A stretch of 64,000 bases of DNA from Bacteroidales bacterium (GTDB lineage: Bacteria; Bacteroidota; Bacteroidia; Bacteroidales; F082), in contig JAGYLH010000005.1 of NCBI GenBank assembly GCA_018400955.1, positions 1 to 64,000 of the forward strand, read 5' to 3'. Shown here one piece after another: positions 61,064 to 64,000 of the stretch. Every line of letters begins with the position of its first letter. The stretch's first letter is position 1. The notes beneath the pieces are model-generated. The model was not told where the DNA came from, searched no databases, and was given only the letters and a program-made list of their open reading frames with translations. Position numbers and translations under genes: made by a program.

Positions 61064-61417
61064 TTAGGCTTCACCTTTTTCTTTAGCGTCTTTCACTTTT
61101 TTGCGTTTTTTCTCGTTGTATGCGATGGCATGTTTGTCGAGCTTGACGGTAAGGAATCGGATGATGCGTTCGTCGCGTTTGAGCGATAGTTCCAACTCAG
61201 CAATAAACTCACCGGAAGCTTTGTATTCTACCAGGTGGTAGAATCCGGTTGATTTTTTCTGGATGGGATAGGACAGCCTGCGCATGCCCCAATGCTCTTC
61301 GTGCACAATTTCAGCACCATTTTCGATCAGGTAACCCTGATACTTCTTTACCGCTTCCTTCATCTGTTCATCAGACAAAACGGGAGTTACAATGAAAACG
61401 GTTTCGTACTGGTTCAT
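61064..61417 (-). CDS. rpsF: 30S ribosomal protein S6
   Basis: [65 protein letters not shown]. Confidence 0.97.
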   Translation of the reverse strand: MNQYETVFIVTPVLSDEQMKEAVKKYQGYLIENGAEIVHEEHWGMRRLSYPIQKKSTGFYHLVEYKASGEFIAELELSLKRDERIIRFLTVKLDKHAIAYNEKKRKKVKDAKEKGEA

Positions 61418-61464
61418 AATGAAATTTGTTGTTAATAATTAATTTAGATTTCTAAAATGGAGTG

Positions 61465-61495
61465 CAAAAGTAGGAATTCTTTTATTATCCAACAA
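61465..61495 (-). promoter_or_regulatory. Bacteroidota-type promoter for rpsF-rpsR-rplI
   Basis: On - strand TTG-N20-TACTTTTG, ~50 bp upstream of rpsF start. Confidence 0.6.
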
Positions 61496-61669
61496 TGTTT
61501 TTTGTAAAAAACTCAAAATGTTGGAGATAACAATCAATTAAAGTCTTTATATAAATCAGTGTGTTTTATAAATCAGACCAAGTGATTTTTTAGTGACACA
61601 AAAAAGATTTGAGTCTTAATCATCAGATAATAATTATAAAAGCTTACAATTACCAATTATAACAAATTA

Positions 61670-62722
61670 TCACCGCTTCACATACTGCTCCTCATAATAC
61701 TTCAGGTAGTTGCCCGAGGTTACCTCTTCCAGCCATTCCTGGTTATTCAGGTACCAATCTACCGTAAGCCGGATGCCTTCTTCAAACTGCAGGGAGGGCA
61801 CCCATCCAAGTTCGCGTTGTAGCTTGGCAGAGTCAATGGCATAGCGCAAATCGTGGCCGGCGCGGTCTTTTACATAGGTGATCAGTTTTTCAGAAGTACC
61901 TGTCTCGCGGCCAAGCTTCTCGTCCATCACCTGGCAGAGCAGTTTGATCAGGTCAATATTTGTCCATTCGTTATGGCCGCCAATGTTATAGGTTTCACCA
62001 TCTTTTCCCTTATGGAAAATCACATCAATTGCACGGGCATGGTCAATTACATACAGCCAGTCGCGCACATTTTCACCCTTCCCGTAAACAGGCAGTGGTT
62101 TGTTGCTGCGTATATTATTGATAAAGAGCGGAACAAGCTTTTCAGGAAACTGGTTTGGGCCATAATTGTTTGAGCAATTAGAAATTACGATAGGTAAGTT
62201 GTACGTATCATGATAAGCCCGAACCAAGTGGTCGCTGCTGGCTTTGGAGGCGGAGTAGGGACTGTGGGGGTCGTAAGGAGTGTCTTCGGTAAAGAATCCG
62301 GTATCGCCAAGCGAACCATACACCTCATCTGTGGAGATATGGTAAAAGCGTTTGTTTTCGAAATCGTCTTTCCAGTAAAATTTGGCTGCATTCAACAGGT
62401 TTACGGTCCCCACGATATTGGCCATAATGAATTCCATGGGATTGGCAATGCTGCGGTCCACATGCGATTCGGCGGCCAAGTGTATTACGTCATCAAAACG
62501 GTGCTGTTCGAACAATTGCATGATATGCTCCCCGTCCACAATATCGGCTTTGATAAAATGATAATTGGGTTTGTTCTCTATATCCGTCAGGTTGAAAAGG
62601 TTGCCTGCATAAGTTAGTTTGTCCAGGTTGTAAATTTCGTATTGCGGGTAGTTGTTTACAAACAAGCGTACTACGTGCGAACCAATAAATCCCGCACCTC
62701 CGGTGATTAGTATTTTTTTCAT
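61670..62722 (-). CDS. rfbB: dTDP-glucose 4,6-dehydratase
   Basis: ILITGGAGFIGSHVVRLFVNNYPQYEIYNLDKLTYAGN; HISTDEVYGSLG; YSASKASSDHLVRAYHDTY. Confidence 0.97.
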   Translation of the reverse strand: MKKILITGGAGFIGSHVVRLFVNNYPQYEIYNLDKLTYAGNLFNLTDIENKPNYHFIKADIVDGEHIMQLFEQHRFDDVIHLAAESHVDRSIANPMEFIMANIVGTVNLLNAAKFYWKDDFENKRFYHISTDEVYGSLGDTGFFTEDTPYDPHSPYSASKASSDHLVRAYHDTYNLPIVISNCSNNYGPNQFPEKLVPLFINNIRSNKPLPVYGKGENVRDWLYVIDHARAIDVIFHKGKDGETYNIGGHNEWTNIDLIKLLCQVMDEKLGRETGTSEKLITYVKDRAGHDLRYAIDSAKLQRELGWVPSLQFEEGIRLTVDWYLNNQEWLEEVTSGNYLKYYEEQYVKR

Positions 62723-62747
62723 GACAATGGGTTGTGTTTTTTTGTTT

Positions 62748-63001
62748 TAAGATAAAAGACAAAGGTATAAACTTGCCTGACTGCATCGACAGGCAGGGAT
62801 AAAAGTTGGGATGTGACTTTGAATTTACGTTTTTTGCTTTTGTTGATCATTTTGTTTCTTTTAGATTATATGTGGGTTAAGATAAAAGACAAAAGCGATG
62901 CCCTGAGCAAAGTCGAAGGGTATAAAGATAAAAGTTGGGAGGTGCCCTTGGATTTGGGATTTATGTACTTGTGGGTCATTTTGTTTCTTCTTCTTTTGTA
63001 G
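62748..63001. repeat. Degenerate ~130-bp tandem repeat, each unit with a different REP-like imperfect palindrome
   Basis: TAAGATAAAAGACAAA at 62748 and 62878; GATAAAAGTTGGGA[T/G]GTG and TCATTTTGTTTCTT recur at ~130-bp period. Confidence 0.75.
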
Positions 63002-63058
63002 TTTCTTTTATCGTTATTTAGTGTTTGTGGCTGGTTAAAAGCCAATGGTTAACACACC

Positions 63059-64000
63059 TCAGACCTCAAATACTTCCCATCGGCCACCTTTTCCCCTTTG
63101 GGTTCCTGATCTTTTGAGGATACCTTTTTCCTTCAGACTTTTAATATGCCATTCAACTCCCCGCCTGCTTAATTTTAGTTTATTCATTAATTCACTCTGA
63201 GTAATTCCGGGTTTTTGTCTGATCAACTGTAAAAGTGTTTCCACAGTAGTTTCCACAGTAGTTTCCACAGTGGTTTCCACAGTGGTTTGCATCATGGATA
63301 TTTTTTGTGTTACATAACTAAAACCTGCTAAAAACCCATGGTTCATGTTACGGTATTCAAACCTCATTGATGGATAAGCTGCTATCGCTTTTCTGATACG
63401 AATAAAGCCACTACCATATTTTTCGATTTCATTGGTGAGATAAAACGCTTCTGCAATTTGTTTGTTACGGGTGCTTGCCTGGTAGCTGTCAGTTTTTAAA
63501 TCGTCAACGGTTATGTTTCCGAACAATCCGCTGGGATTGAAAAAGCTAATACTATTATCGTACACACGGATTTGAATATCAGTAGGACTCTGATAGTTGC
63601 GATGGACAATGGCATTGACCAGCAATTCACGTATTGCATCCAAAGGATATTCAGGTATTTCAATACGCTCGGTTGATTTACCAGTAATCTCAAATGCAAA
63701 TTTTAAATGGCCGAGAATGGTTTGCATTGCTTCTTCCAACACATCAAAAAGATTTCCACTAATCATTTTATCTGAAATGATGAGCGAAGGCGATTTAAAT
63801 CGTCCGATATGCACATTATAGCGCAGATCGTTTTTCGAAAACAGAATCATGGCTGCATTGGATGGAATGCCCTTATCCAACATGGAAAGTTTTTCCATTG
63901 CTGGTAATGCATCTGCAGGCAGCGTAAACCGGCCCGTTTGATTCACTTTACCAATGAACCGATTTATTTTTTCAATATTTAAATCCTTAAAAGTGGCACC
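63059..64000 (-). CDS. AlbA_2/RecG-like ATP-binding transcriptional regulator, truncated by window end
   Basis: IPEYPLDAIRELLVNAIVHRNYQSPTDIQIRVYDNSISFFNPSGLFGNITVDDL; C-terminal HTH; frame continues upstream of listed Met (GATFKDLNIEKINRFIGKV). Confidence 0.85.
   Translation of the reverse strand, partial: GATFKDLNIEKINRFIGKVNQTGRFTLPADALPAMEKLSMLDKGIPSNAAMILFSKNDLRYNVHIGRFKSPSLIISDKMISGNLFDVLEEAMQTILGHLKFAFEITGKSTERIEIPEYPLDAIRELLVNAIVHRNYQSPTDIQIRVYDNSISFFNPSGLFGNITVDDLKTDSYQASTRNKQIAEAFYLTNEIEKYGSGFIRIRKAIAAYPSMRFEYRNMNHGFLAGFSYVTQKISMMQTTVETTVETTVETTVETLLQLIRQKPGITQSELMNKLKLSRRGVEWHIKSLKEKGILKRSGTQRGKGGRWEVFEV
63238..63285 (-). repeat. 4 x 12-bp in-frame tandem repeat encoding VETT units
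   Basis: TTTCCACAGTAG x2 then TTTCCACAGTGG x2; protein TTVETTVETTVETTVETLL. Confidence 0.9.

Noticed and set aside
62813-63001. 62-aa + strand ORF MTLNLRFLLLLIILFLLDYMW...
   Set aside because: Lies entirely in the 130-bp tandem repeat/REP-like region; hydrophobicity reflects T-rich DNA, no supporting homology recognised.
63238-63289. Possible CRISPR-like short repeat array
   Set aside because: 12-bp units are contiguous without spacers and in frame within a CDS.

Overview
The window reads as chromosomal, non-rRNA DNA from a Bacteroidota genome. Supporting signs are a T9SS C-terminal sorting domain, a T9SS-plug/DUF5103 protein, a PorG/DUF6089 protein, TAnnTTTG-type promoters, Na+-NQR and ApbE. 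Most of it is core housekeeping: nadK-porG-like-uppS-bamA-ompH-ompH; rsgA; dprA; lpxK-PNP-lpxH; gapA; proS; nqrABCDEF-apbE; rpsF-rpsR-rplI; rfbB. I did not find a clearly new multi-gene defence or mobile system, nor any CRISPR array or rRNA; no tRNA was recognised by eye. Best second-look items: (1) htpX-lemA is flanked by two copies of the pspC/GNAT-nitrilase junction, each carrying a different internal deletion; (2) a hemerythrin, degenerate-receiver LuxR and flavodoxin gene run with overlapping or near-abutting ends; (3) a protein with class I isoprenoid-synthase-like Asp motifs; (4) an FNR/CRP-type palindrome (TTGAT-N4-ATCAA) upstream of nqrA; (5) three pockets of dense frameshifts (rib operon, gapA plus FAD oxidoreductase, nqrB). 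In the last two pockets the frameshifts look mainly like homopolymer consensus errors, while the rib operon also carries a Zn-ligand substitution. Annotation is by eye from translated motifs; no database search was run.
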